Source: Sphingopyxis sp. (lineage in GTDB: Bacteria; Pseudomonadota; Alphaproteobacteria; Sphingomonadales; Sphingomonadaceae). Taken from it: DNA of 64,000 nt. Below the pieces are notes generated by a model. It ran no database searches and was not told where the DNA came from. It was given only the letters and a program-made list of their open reading frames with translations. How positions within the stretch are numbered: position 1 is the first letter of the stretch; the number at the start of each line of letters is the position of its first letter. Position numbers and translations under genes: made by a program. Shown here piece by piece: positions 28,145-36,414 of this stretch. The DNA lies in assembly GCF_025869345.1 (NCBI RefSeq), contig NZ_JAOZVW010000152.1:49945-113944 (forward strand), given 5' to 3'.

Positions 28145-28170
28145 CTCCCTTGATTGTTGATTCAAGGGAG
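28145..28170 (-). promoter_or_regulatory. Perfect inverted repeat covering the luxI ribosome-binding site
   Basis: CTCCCTTGA-N8-TCAAGGGAG. In the leftward transcript the downstream arm contains the luxI Shine-Dalgarno AGGGAG, which would be paired if the hairpin forms. It is also the right place for a LuxR operator, or could end luxR transcription. It lies 9 bases upstream of the luxI ATG and 28 bases past the luxR stop. Confidence 0.7.
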
Positions 28171-28198
28171 CAAACCGAACCCGCGCGCGTAAGCGTCA

Positions 28199-28948
28199 CT
28201 AATAGGGGATTGTGTCGTCGAGGCCGATGAATCCGGCGCGCTGCGCGGCGCGTGCGAGTTCCACGCGGCTGCACACCCCGAACATTTGGCGCAGGTCGCG
28301 CATGTAGGAACGGACGGTCGTGATCTTGAGACCCATGATGATCGCAATTTGCGCGTCGGTCCTGCCAATGACAGCCCAGTGCAAACATTCGAGGAGACGC
28401 GCGCTGACATGCGGAACCTCGGTTGCCTCGATCGGCACGGGATAGCCGTGCAGCCGCCGAGCTGCGTAAAACGCCTCGTCGGCGATCCATGCCGCTGCGC
28501 GGCAGAACGACGGGGGCGGCAGTTCGCTCGCATCGGTCGCGAAGGTGCAGCAGCCGGCGGGCTCTCCGGGAACCGAGACGGGAACGGTGAGGCCGACGCG
28601 AAGGCCGTGACGGCCGGCTTCGCTCAGGATGCGGGCCGGCATGGGGCCGGGCGGCATCTCCTCGCGCATCTCGGTCCAGGTGAAGGGGCGGTGGGTCCGC
28701 TGCGAAGTCAGCAGCGCAGGATCATGGCGATAATATCCCCGCGCCACGAAGATATCGCCCCATTCGTCGAAATTGTGGAGGAAGAGGAGATTCTGTCTGG
28801 GCCGAACGAACCATTGGGCATGGACAATCGCGGCGCGGTTGAATCCCAGTTCGCGAACGGCATCGAGCGTGGGACCGAAGATGGCGGGGCCGTTTTGAGC
28901 GGCGCGCACCCGCATCCGGTGCTGTTCGATCAGCCGGTCGAGCGACAT
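28199..28948 (-). CDS. luxR: LuxR-family quorum-sensing regulator
   Basis: A 249-residue protein from the ATG at 28948 (a longer frame to 29005 is possible). The N-terminal autoinducer-binding region includes FNRAAIVHAQW, FDEWGDIFVARGYYRHDP and GLTVPVSVPGEPAGCC, matching the Trp/Tyr/Asp ligand positions of the family. The C-terminal GerE-type HTH is ECLHWAVIGRTDAQIAIIMG, LKITTVRSYMRDL. It is 63 bases upstream of luxI in the same direction and should sense its product. A 20-bp inverted repeat lies upstream. Its targets are presumably luxI-phyH-fseA. Confidence 0.9.
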   Translation of the reverse strand: MSLDRLIEQHRMRVRAAQNGPAIFGPTLDAVRELGFNRAAIVHAQWFVRPRQNLLFLHNFDEWGDIFVARGYYRHDPALLTSQRTHRPFTWTEMREEMPPGPMPARILSEAGRHGLRVGLTVPVSVPGEPAGCCTFATDASELPPPSFCRAAAWIADEAFYAARRLHGYPVPIEATEVPHVSARLLECLHWAVIGRTDAQIAIIMGLKITTVRSYMRDLRQMFGVCSRVELARAAQRAGFIGLDDTIPY

Positions 28949-29016
28949 GGCAGAGGGTCGCGATCGTCTCGGACATGCCGACCGATGGCGCTGAATATAT
29001 TCCACAAAATGAAGCG

Positions 29017-29036
29017 GATCGGTGGTTCAGCCGATC
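29017..29036 (-). promoter_or_regulatory. Possible lux-type box upstream of luxR
   Basis: GATCGG-N8-CCGATC is a 20-bp interrupted palindrome 69 bases upstream of the luxR ATG. The length and centre spacing fit lux/tra boxes, but the sequence differs from the repeat before luxI and the arms are only 6 bp. Confidence 0.3.
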
Positions 29037-29140
29037 GGTTCGGGATCGCCCCTAGCGCGCCCATCCTTCATGCGCGGGCGGCGGAATCGCCGCACCGCGC
29101 CGCTCGGCTGCAAGCCCGCTATGGGAAGCGTACGCCAATA

Positions 29141-29578
29141 TCATCGCGCGCGCGTCCAGATTTTCGTTCGGCAGAAGATGGCCGCCTTGCAACCCTTCAC
29201 CTCCAGCTTGTCGTCAGCGCGCAGGGTCAGACTGCCCGTTGCTGCGCCATCGCCCGTTTCGGGATCGTAGAGCGGGCCGCCCTTCCATTGGTGCGGGCCG
29301 CCCCTGAACCCCTGCAACACGACCAGTCCCTTCAATCGGCGGGATCGCAGCGCGGGATCGGGGTTCTTCCCGTCGCGTTGATCGGGATTGGCACGCAGGG
29401 GAGCGGCGTCGACAATCTTCCCGCATAGTGAGGGACCGCAACGGTAAATCTCGACGCGCCCCTGTTGGCTTCCGGTTGACCATAGGCCGGTGATGGCGTC
29501 GCTCACCTGCGAAGCCGCGGCCGTTCCCCCTCCCGAGACGACCGCAAAGAATAGTGTGATGGATATGGCTTCCCGCAT
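29141..29578 (-). CDS. DUF2147 family exported protein
   Basis: A 145-residue protein from the ATG at 29578, chosen because a signal peptide follows directly (REAISITLFFAVVSGGGTAA). The mature part has ITGLWSTGSQQGRVEIYRCG, SLCGKIVDAAPL and GLVVLQGFRGGPHQWKGG, then DPETGDG and KLEVKGC, the DUF2147 beta-sheet pattern. The two to three Cys may form disulfides in the periplasm. Function is unknown. It starts 8 bases after the stop of the hydrolase gene and is probably co-transcribed with it. It is 192 bases from luxR. Confidence 0.85.
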   Translation of the reverse strand: MREAISITLFFAVVSGGGTAAASQVSDAITGLWSTGSQQGRVEIYRCGPSLCGKIVDAAPLRANPDQRDGKNPDPALRSRRLKGLVVLQGFRGGPHQWKGGPLYDPETGDGAATGSLTLRADDKLEVKGCKAAIFCRTKIWTRAR

Positions 29579-29586
29579 GATGCCAA

Positions 29587-30444
29587 TCACCGCGGCAGGG
29601 GGGTGATGAGCGGCGGGGTGAGCGATGCGAGGGCACGCTTCGCCAGCGCACGGTCGTCGTGTTGCCACGGATGAAAGCCGGGGCGGAGATAGTCGAGGAT
29701 GCCGCGCGCGAGCAATCGCATCGGGCCGGGATAATCGTAGAGCCACGCCAGCAGCCGCCGCCACGTCGCACGATCGTTGCACCCGTCCTGCTGCAGCAGG
29801 TCGCGGGTATTGCGGAAGACGACCCAATGAAAGCGCACCGCCGCGCTCAGCATGGCAAGCGAGCGTAGCGACCAGCTCATCCAGCGCGGCGTGGAGCGGG
29901 TCGCGTGAAGCCAGGTGTCATACGCGACCGCCTTATGCTCGATCTCCTCGATGGCGTGCCAGCGCCACATGCGCTGCGCCTCGATGTCGGCGCCGGCGAG
30001 GTGCGCCGGATCGGAGAGGACGGCGTTCGCCAGTAATGCAGTGAAATGTTCGAGCGCGCAGGTCGCGGCGAGTTGCATGAGCGGCAAGCGCCGTTTCGCC
30101 CAGGCGATCGTCCGAGCGGCGCGGTCCTCGGCTGAGGCCAGGTCGTAACCGGCATCGCGCGCCTGCCGGTTGAAGAAGATATGCTCGCGCGAGTGGGTCG
30201 ATTCCTGGAAAATGAAATCGTCGATCTGCTCGCGAAGCGGTTCGGGCGCGCCGTCGCGGTAATGACGCACGGCCGACATGAAGAATTTCTCGCCGACCGG
30301 GAAGGTCGAGGACAGGGCATTGTAGAAAGCGGTGCGACCAGCATCCCCGCCGTGCCACCAGCGGCGCGGCTGCATATCGCGGCCGAATTTCCAGTTGCGC
30401 TTTTCGATGACGAGGCCGGCCGGGGTTTGCGTCGTGTCGGTCAT
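29587..30444 (-). CDS. Predicted metal-dependent hydrolase (PF10118 type)
   Basis: Of three successive ATGs the one at 30444 has the best spacing from GGAG (6 bases). The 285-residue protein has the His/Glu-rich helices of the ferritin-like PF10118 family: DFIFQESTHSREHIFFNRQA, CALEHFTALLANAV and WRWHAIEEIEHKAVAYDTW. Glu and His at these spots likely bind a di-metal centre. Members are annotated only as predicted metal-dependent hydrolases; a role in lipid or steroid metabolism has been guessed. It is separated from the TonB receptor by a strong terminator and runs with DUF2147. Confidence 0.85.
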   Translation of the reverse strand: MTDTTQTPAGLVIEKRNWKFGRDMQPRRWWHGGDAGRTAFYNALSSTFPVGEKFFMSAVRHYRDGAPEPLREQIDDFIFQESTHSREHIFFNRQARDAGYDLASAEDRAARTIAWAKRRLPLMQLAATCALEHFTALLANAVLSDPAHLAGADIEAQRMWRWHAIEEIEHKAVAYDTWLHATRSTPRWMSWSLRSLAMLSAAVRFHWVVFRNTRDLLQQDGCNDRATWRRLLAWLYDYPGPMRLLARGILDYLRPGFHPWQHDDRALAKRALASLTPPLITPLPR

Positions 30445-30569
30445 CATCATCTCCTTTCCGCGATAAGGGGAAATGGGCAGTCGCACGGCGCCGGGGAAGG
30501 AACCGGGCGACGGCCAGTTTCTCTCCGGGAGAGAGTGCGAGTGAGAGCATCGCGTCGAAAGTCAGGTCC

Positions 30570-30616
30570 AAAAAGCCGGGCCGATGCTTGCCCGGGAGCA
30601 AGCTTGGCATCGGCCC
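30570..30616 (-). terminator. Strong intrinsic terminator after the TonB receptor
   Basis: Outer arms GGGCCGATGC (30578-30587) and GCATCGGCCC (30607-30616) pair perfectly, and inner TTGC/GCAA extend the stem. On the leftward strand it is followed by five Ts (30574-30570). It lies 26 bases past the receptor stop and isolates the sigma/FecR/receptor operon from the hydrolase gene. Confidence 0.85.
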
Positions 30617-30641
30617 GAGTTGGTTCCCCAGTGGAGAGGAC

Positions 30642-33600
30642 TTAGAATTTCTTCGCGATGCTGAACCCGATGATGCGCGGATCGAGGGTGAAGACGTTGG
30701 TCGTCAACCCCGTGTCGTCCGAGTTCAGGAAGGCGTCGGTGATCGGCGACTTGTTGAAGACATTCTTCACGTAGGCCTCGAACGTCAGGTTCTCGGGGCC
30801 ATCGACGCGGAGCGACAGGTTGAAGTTGGTCCAGTCGCGCAGCCGATCGTAGGGCGCATAATTATAGACGCGCGCCCAGCTCTTGCCCTGCCAATAGGCA
30901 TCTCCGCGCAGCGTGACATCCCAATCGTCGGACACTGACCATGTGTTCTGGATGCCGAAATTGGCTGTCCAGTGCGGGGCGTTGGGCAATTCATTGCCGC
31001 CCAGATCCGCGCGGATTCCGGCCCCGCCGTTGATTTCCGGATAGTTCATTGGATTGTATCGCGTCCCGCCAAACTTCGGGTCCGGCACCCGGGAACCAGC
31101 GAACGCCTCGGTCAAGCCCTTGAGGCCACCACACATGCCCCAATAGCCTTGGAGGCCGGAGTTCAAATTCGCCCAGGATTCAACAACATGAGTCGGAACG
31201 ACGCAATTGGACGGTAGCTGCATCCACGGTTTTACCAGCGTGTAATTCGGATCGCCCTGCGTGCGGTTCATAATGTCGATCGACGTTTCGCCGTTAGCAA
31301 TTCGCGTGTTCAAATAACCCATATTGAAGTTGATTTTCAGGTTTGAGGTGGGTGCGAACACGGATTCTAGTTCTAGGCCCCAGGTTTCGGCGTCAAAATT
31401 CTCATTCACCGCCGTCCGGTCGCGGATCTGCGATACCTGATAGTCCTTATAATCATAATAAAAGCCCGTCAGATTGAGCGACAACTTGCCGTTCATCAGG
31501 CTGTTCTTCATTCCGATTTCAAAGGCGTTTACGAACTCGGGCTCAAACGTCGGACCATATTCGACTGCTGTCAGTTGCAGCACAGGCAGGGTGTCGAAAA
31601 AATTTGTATATATATCGACAGTCGCCTCGGGGATGCCCGCATCAAGCATATCCTGCCGGGTTTCTGCCGCCGTCGCGAACCTCGGCTGCGGCGGATTGGC
31701 GCCACCCGCCTTATAGCCCCGCGAGTAGAAGCCGTACAATAAGGTTTCGTCGGTAAAACCGAGATTCGGCTTCCAATCAAGACCGAACCGCCCGGTGAAC
31801 TCACCCCATTTCTGCCGGATCGGCGCCTCTTCGGGATAGCCCTTAGATACCAGACCGCCAGACGTTAGCGACCGGCCCTGCAAAGTCTGGGACGGTATAA
31901 TGCGGAGGGTTTTTCGATCCTGCGTATAACGTAGGCCGGCCGTCAGTTTCAAATTATCGCGGATATTCCAATAGGCCTCTCCGAACAATGCCTTGGATTG
32001 CAATTTGTACGGATTGCTGGATCGAAAATAATTATGCCCTTCGCCGTTGATGCTTTCCACCGGATTGGGGTCAACATAGGGGCACTCCGCTAGTGGATCG
32101 TCGATAGGAACGCCAGAAGCCGAACCAAAATAGGCTGCGGCATAACAAATACTGGGATCCCAAGTCGCTCCAACCGCTGTAGGGTTAGAATAAAATGGCG
32201 GACTCCACGACATTGCCGTCAACAAATTGAACATGACGTAATATTCATTTAATGTCCTGAATTTTGTATAATTTCCTCCTAAGCTAAAGTTAAATGGGCC
32301 TTCAAAGGAAGATTGAATCCTAAACTCTTGATTAAATTGCTTAGAATTAGATGAACTTATATCGAATCCAGCAATTGTATCAGAACAACCAATCTGCGGA
32401 TCGCAAAAAATACCGCCTGGAGCGAGCTTGGCAAATCTGCTGGGCCCAGATCCGCTCACTAGTGCGGATGTATCATTGAACGCAGGAAGGCTATTGAAGC
32501 GGTTATAGTCCTGAAACGAATAGCTTTTGTCATTATTGAAGACCGTTTGCGAGGTGAATGTCAGCGACGGCGTGATGTCATATTCCAAATTGATTTCAAA
32601 AAGATCGGCCCCCGCTCGATAAACGGGATCGCGAACCGAGGCGATCTCGCGCAGATTTCGCGACTGCATCATCCCACCATAGGGATCGGTCGGTTTGAGC
32701 AAACTCTGGAAGCCGGGGACGCCTGGCAGGGAACCAATTCCAGTCACAAGGTCCTTCAAAGCGATGGTTCCAAGGATGAAGCTGTACGACAAACCGTTCG
32801 GCGTACCGAAGGCTGCATCGTCATAAAGGCTCCCCGGCTTACAGCCCTGCCCAAACAGCGCCCTCCTCAGCTCGACGCCTGTAAAAACGTTCACATTGTC
32901 GGCAAGATCGACCGAACCGACATGCGTCGGCCCATCGTCGCGGTGGCAAAGCTGCTTGCCCGTGCGCGAGCGATTGTCGTCCTCACTGAAACGCTCCCAC
33001 ACGAAATTCGCGCGAAAATTGTCCGATGGCTCGAACCGCGCGCTGACCCGCCCGGACCATAGATCGCGTCCGTTGACCCGGTTCTTGGTGATGCTGTTGT
33101 AATCGAAGCCATCGCGGGCGGTCATCGATCCGGCCAGCCTTAACGCCAGCACATCATCGATCAGCGGGACGTTGAGCGTCGCGCTCATCCGCCGGGTATC
33201 GTAATTACCGACCTCGCCCTTGATCGAGCCTTCGAACACGCCGAGCTTGGGACGCCGTGAAATGATATTGATGACGCCACTGGTAGCGTTACGCCCATAA
33301 AGCGTGCCCTGCGGTCCGCGCAGCACCTCCACCCGTTCGACGTCGAGATATTCCTGCTCGAACAGGCGATTGTGGATCAACGTGCTGTTGTTGAACGCGA
33401 CCGCCACGCCGGGGTCGGTCGTCGCCGACACCGCCTTGGTGCCCACACCGCGGATCGAGAAATTATAGCTGGTGAAATTGCCTTTGGAGAAAGTGACGTT
33501 GGGGATCGCCTTCAGCAGGTCGAAACCGCCCTCGATCTTCTGTTCCTGTAGCGCCTGTTCGTTGAAGGCCGAAATGGCGATCGGCACGTCCTGCGCCGAT

Positions 33601-34013
33601 TCCACCCGCTTTTGTGCGGTGACGACGATTTCGTTGGCCGTATAGCCAGCGTTATTCGCTTGGTCGTCCTGCGCGACCGCCGCGCGCTCGATGACGAACG
33701 CCCCCTGCGCGGTGCGCCGCGCGGTCAGGCCACTGCCGCGCAAGGCGGCGTCGAGCGCCTGGTCGGCCGTCAGCACGCCGCGAACGGCGGGCGCCTTGTG
33801 GCCGCGCACGTCGGCGGGCTGAAACACCACCTCGCTGCCGGTCTGCCGACCGATCTGCGTCAGCGTGTTTGCGAGGGACTGCGCCGGAATGTCGAGCTGC
33901 TTCGCCTCGGCCGATTGGGCCTGCGCCGGACTGGCCGCGACGACCGCGATGGACGCCACTCCCAAGAACATCGCCGCCTTGAACGAAACAGCGGTGCGTG
34001 CTGCGAATTTCAT
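30642..34013 (-). CDS. STN-domain TonB-dependent outer-membrane receptor
   Basis: A 1123-residue transducer-type receptor, from the ATG at 34013 (GGGAGG upstream). A signal peptide (AAMFLGVASIAVVAASPAQA) is followed by an STN domain (LDIPAQSLANTLTQIGRQTG, QALDAALRGSGL) that signals to FecR. The TonB box region (EIVVTAQKR), the plug (VERVEVLRGPQGTLYGRNA) and a beta barrel ending in IIGFSIAKKF follow. With ECF sigma and FecR upstream it forms a cell-surface signalling system. The substrate (siderophore, glycan or other) is not predictable. A patch at 32221-32400 is only 32% GC (57 of 180 bases), coding for residues of about 538-597, unlike the rest of the gene. Confidence 0.93.
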   Translation of the reverse strand: MKFAARTAVSFKAAMFLGVASIAVVAASPAQAQSAEAKQLDIPAQSLANTLTQIGRQTGSEVVFQPADVRGHKAPAVRGVLTADQALDAALRGSGLTARRTAQGAFVIERAAVAQDDQANNAGYTANEIVVTAQKRVESAQDVPIAISAFNEQALQEQKIEGGFDLLKAIPNVTFSKGNFTSYNFSIRGVGTKAVSATTDPGVAVAFNNSTLIHNRLFEQEYLDVERVEVLRGPQGTLYGRNATSGVINIISRRPKLGVFEGSIKGEVGNYDTRRMSATLNVPLIDDVLALRLAGSMTARDGFDYNSITKNRVNGRDLWSGRVSARFEPSDNFRANFVWERFSEDDNRSRTGKQLCHRDDGPTHVGSVDLADNVNVFTGVELRRALFGQGCKPGSLYDDAAFGTPNGLSYSFILGTIALKDLVTGIGSLPGVPGFQSLLKPTDPYGGMMQSRNLREIASVRDPVYRAGADLFEINLEYDITPSLTFTSQTVFNNDKSYSFQDYNRFNSLPAFNDTSALVSGSGPSRFAKLAPGGIFCDPQIGCSDTIAGFDISSSNSKQFNQEFRIQSSFEGPFNFSLGGNYTKFRTLNEYYVMFNLLTAMSWSPPFYSNPTAVGATWDPSICYAAAYFGSASGVPIDDPLAECPYVDPNPVESINGEGHNYFRSSNPYKLQSKALFGEAYWNIRDNLKLTAGLRYTQDRKTLRIIPSQTLQGRSLTSGGLVSKGYPEEAPIRQKWGEFTGRFGLDWKPNLGFTDETLLYGFYSRGYKAGGANPPQPRFATAAETRQDMLDAGIPEATVDIYTNFFDTLPVLQLTAVEYGPTFEPEFVNAFEIGMKNSLMNGKLSLNLTGFYYDYKDYQVSQIRDRTAVNENFDAETWGLELESVFAPTSNLKINFNMGYLNTRIANGETSIDIMNRTQGDPNYTLVKPWMQLPSNCVVPTHVVESWANLNSGLQGYWGMCGGLKGLTEAFAGSRVPDPKFGGTRYNPMNYPEINGGAGIRADLGGNELPNAPHWTANFGIQNTWSVSDDWDVTLRGDAYWQGKSWARVYNYAPYDRLRDWTNFNLSLRVDGPENLTFEAYVKNVFNKSPITDAFLNSDDTGLTTNVFTLDPRIIGFSIAKKF

Positions 34014-34219
34014 GCTTGCCTCCCCCATGTAATGGTTCCGCGCCGCTTGACGGCGTCGAACATCAGAACGTGGTTCGCGCAAAAACCCTTCACCCGAATT
34101 GCCAAAAAGCGGGGTGCATGACACCAAAAAGCAGCGGTGACGTAGCGTCAAACTTGCTGAAAAAAAAATTTGCGAAGCCCCGAACGAAGGGGCGAAGGCC
34201 TTGCGGCGTCGATGCTAGT

Positions 34220-35296
34220 CTAGCGGCCTTCGGCGCTCAATTCGACGCGGCCGTCGGAAAGGTCGCGCTGGCGGACGGGCAACAGTTCGCCGACGATCGC
34301 GGCGAAGCGTTCGGGATTGCCGGTGCGGAACACGCCGCTGACGCGCAGATTGCCGGCGGCTGGTCCCTGCACGACGATCTGCTTGCCCGAATAGCGGTTC
34401 ATTTCAGCAACCGCATCGGCGAGCGACGTGTCGCTGAACTCGACAAAACCATCGCGCCAGCGAAGGGCCTGAGCGACGTCCACCTTGGCCAGCACGGGCT
34501 TGATGCCCTCGGCTGCGACCAGCGTTTGGCCGGGAGTGAGGACGGTCGGCACCATGACGGCCGAACTATCGGCGGATTGGTCATCGGGCTCATCGACGAC
34601 CACTTTGCCTTCGACCAGCGTGACCTGCATGCGGTTGGCGTCCAGCCGGACCTCGAACACGGTGCCGAGCGCCGTGACCTGGTTCGTGCCGGCCTGAACG
34701 ACGAAGGGTCGGTGCGGGTCTTTGGCGACCTCGAAAAGCGCCTGTCCCCGCAGCAAGCGGACCAGCCGGCGTTCGGCGACATAGCCGACGCGGATCGCGC
34801 TGTCGGTGTTGAGGGTGACGGACGTTCCGTCGGCGAGGCGAACGGTGCGGCGCTCGCCCTTGGCGGTGGCAAACTCGCCCGCGTCGGGTGCTTTGGGCGC
34901 GGCGGCGGTTGGCGCGGACTGGGCGGCGAGCTGGGGCGCGTCGGCCTGCGGCCCGAATGACAGCAGGCCGGTGCCGAGCGCCACGGCGGCGAGTAGCGAG
35001 GCGGCGAGCCCGACGCCAACGCCAGCCCATAAGCCGCGACGCGGCTTCGGCCGAATGGCGAGCGCGGACGCGCGCATGGCGTCCATTACCGGATCGCTTG
35101 GCGGATTTTCGTAAAGATTCCACGCTGCTTCGGCGCGCTCATAGGCGGCCACATTCGCGGGAGATTCGACTTTCCATTCGTCGAAAGCGCATTGATCCGC
35201 GGCGCTGAGCGGACCGTCCTCGACGCGCACGATCCACGCGGCGGCGGCTTCATCCGGCGTCATGCCGCGAACAGACAGAGGGCGGGGCGTGTTCAT
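34220..35296 (-). CDS. fecR: FecR-family anti-sigma/sigma-regulatory protein
   Basis: A 358-residue inner-membrane protein. The N-terminal cytosolic DUF4880 (DEAAAAWIVRVEDGPLSAAD, FDEWKVESPANVAAYERAE) binds the sigma factor. One membrane helix lies at about residues 90-115. The periplasmic FecR domain (GERRTVRLADGTSVTLNTDS, LVRLLRGQALFEVAKD, HRPFVVQAGTNQVTALGTVF) senses the STN domain of the receptor. The C-terminal SGKQIVVQGPAAGNLRVSG is the usual secretin/STN-like end. It lies 206 bases upstream of the receptor and directly downstream of a second, DUF4880-only gene. Confidence 0.93.
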   Translation of the reverse strand: MNTPRPLSVRGMTPDEAAAAWIVRVEDGPLSAADQCAFDEWKVESPANVAAYERAEAAWNLYENPPSDPVMDAMRASALAIRPKPRRGLWAGVGVGLAASLLAAVALGTGLLSFGPQADAPQLAAQSAPTAAAPKAPDAGEFATAKGERRTVRLADGTSVTLNTDSAIRVGYVAERRLVRLLRGQALFEVAKDPHRPFVVQAGTNQVTALGTVFEVRLDANRMQVTLVEGKVVVDEPDDQSADSSAVMVPTVLTPGQTLVAAEGIKPVLAKVDVAQALRWRDGFVEFSDTSLADAVAEMNRYSGKQIVVQGPAAGNLRVSGVFRTGNPERFAAIVGELLPVRQRDLSDGRVELSAEGR

Positions 35297-35305
35297 GGGC
35301 TGCGG

Positions 35306-35575
35306 TCAATCCTTCGGGTCGGATTTGGCGGCAAGCGATGCCTTAAGGCGGTCTTTGACCAGAAACCGGAATAGCAGGTTGTCGAATGGGCGCTGCGCGT
35401 CCTTCACGAGTTCAAATTCCTTGGCATTATCGGGGTGTTCCGCTTTCCATGACTCAAACGCTTCCATCTGATCGGCACCGACCGGATCGTCGGCCAGTTC
35501 GATGCGGATATACCAGAGGGTGGCGGCATCGTTGCGCGCCTTCTTTTCCCGCTCCGTCGCTGAATCGCGGGTCAC
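35306..35575 (-). CDS. Small DUF4880-like protein, isolated anti-sigma domain
   Basis: An 89-residue cytosolic protein that aligns with only the N-terminal domain of FecR: NDAATLWYIRIELADDPVGA, then EAFESWKAEHPDNAKEFELV. There is no membrane helix and no FecR domain. The GTG start overlaps the sigma stop (GTGA), giving tight coupling, and 9 bases separate its stop from the complete fecR. It may be a soluble modulator or co-anti-sigma that competes with FecR for the sigma factor. I am not aware of a named family. It is not a decayed copy: the frame and binding segment are intact. Confidence 0.75.
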   Translation of the reverse strand: MTRDSATEREKKARNDAATLWYIRIELADDPVGADQMEAFESWKAEHPDNAKEFELVKDAQRPFDNLLFRFLVKDRLKASLAAKSDPKD

Positions 35576-36117
35576 TGTTCACTGCCGCTTCGTTGCATGA
35601 CGTGCCAAACGGCAACCCGCATGTGCCGCTCTACCGAGGTCACGGAAATTCCCATACGCGCGGCCACATCCTTCACCTTCATCCCTTCCACGCGTCTGAG
35701 CAGGAATATCGCCCGCGTCTCTTCCGGCAATTCGAGCAGCATCGCAGACGTAAATTCGAGTTGCTGCCGGTATATAAGAACGTGCTCCGGCGAAAAATCC
35801 TCCTCGCCATGTCGATTTTGATCGAATGGTTCGTAAAGATGCGCGCGGCGGGTAATCTTCTTTCGCAGATGGTCTGTCAGAACGCTGCTTGCCGTCTCGA
35901 ACACATAGGCGCTGATGTTGGCGCGCTCCAGTTCGGACGCATTGCCGCGCTTGATCAGGCGGACGAACACGTCCTGAACCATATCCTCCAGGTCGCAAAA
36001 GTCGCTCGTCCGGCGTCCGAAATAGGTCAGCAGCGAGCGCCGAAACTTGCGGTCGAGGCGTTCCAGAACGGCCTTGTCCTGCTCGCTATACTCGATTCGT
36101 TGATGCCGTCTCACCAT
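35572..36117 (-). CDS. fecI: ECF RNA polymerase sigma factor (FecI-like)
   Basis: The 181-residue protein from the ATG at 36117 has region 2 (LDRKFRRSLLTYFGRRTSDF, CDLEDMVQDVFVRLIKRG, NISAYVFETASSVLTDHLRK) and region 4 (LELPEETRAIFLLRRVEGMK, VKDVAARMGISVTSVERHMR). The frame is open to 36318 but the upstream part has no domain character. As in Fec-type systems it should direct transcription of the receptor when FecR signals. It heads the operon sigma, small DUF4880, FecR, receptor. A second complete system of the same type is at 48722-52567 on the chromosome. Confidence 0.92.
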   Translation of the reverse strand: MVRRHQRIEYSEQDKAVLERLDRKFRRSLLTYFGRRTSDFCDLEDMVQDVFVRLIKRGNASELERANISAYVFETASSVLTDHLRKKITRRAHLYEPFDQNRHGEEDFSPEHVLIYRQQLEFTSAMLLELPEETRAIFLLRRVEGMKVKDVAARMGISVTSVERHMRVAVWHVMQRSGSEQ

Positions 36118-36414
36118 GTCCCTCACCCTCGCGCGCGAGGATGATTCACAATCCGGACGGGTGCAAGATAGGTTGTGATGGCGTCGTGGAGAGCGGGGCC
36201 GGCCAATACCACAGTCGACAAAAGGCCAGCGTTTCAGATGTTTCGAGCCTCGGCGGGGGCGATTTGGCGGGACTTTGACCCAAGCCGGGGGTTGAGTTAT
36301 GATAGCAGCATCGAACACGCCGGTCTGGTGCGTTCAAGTTCCCTGACAGACCAGCTTTCTGCGGCGCACTGTCGTTGAAATTCAGGGCGTAGGTCTTGCG
36401 AAAGGCATAGGGTC
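36118..36414. other. Divergent spacer upstream of the sigma gene
   Basis: About 297 bases between the sigma gene and a rightward zinc-ribbon-like gene; promoters for both are expected. A pair GGTCTG / CAGACC near 36322-36355 could form a 6-bp stem. Nothing else is recognised. Confidence 0.35.
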
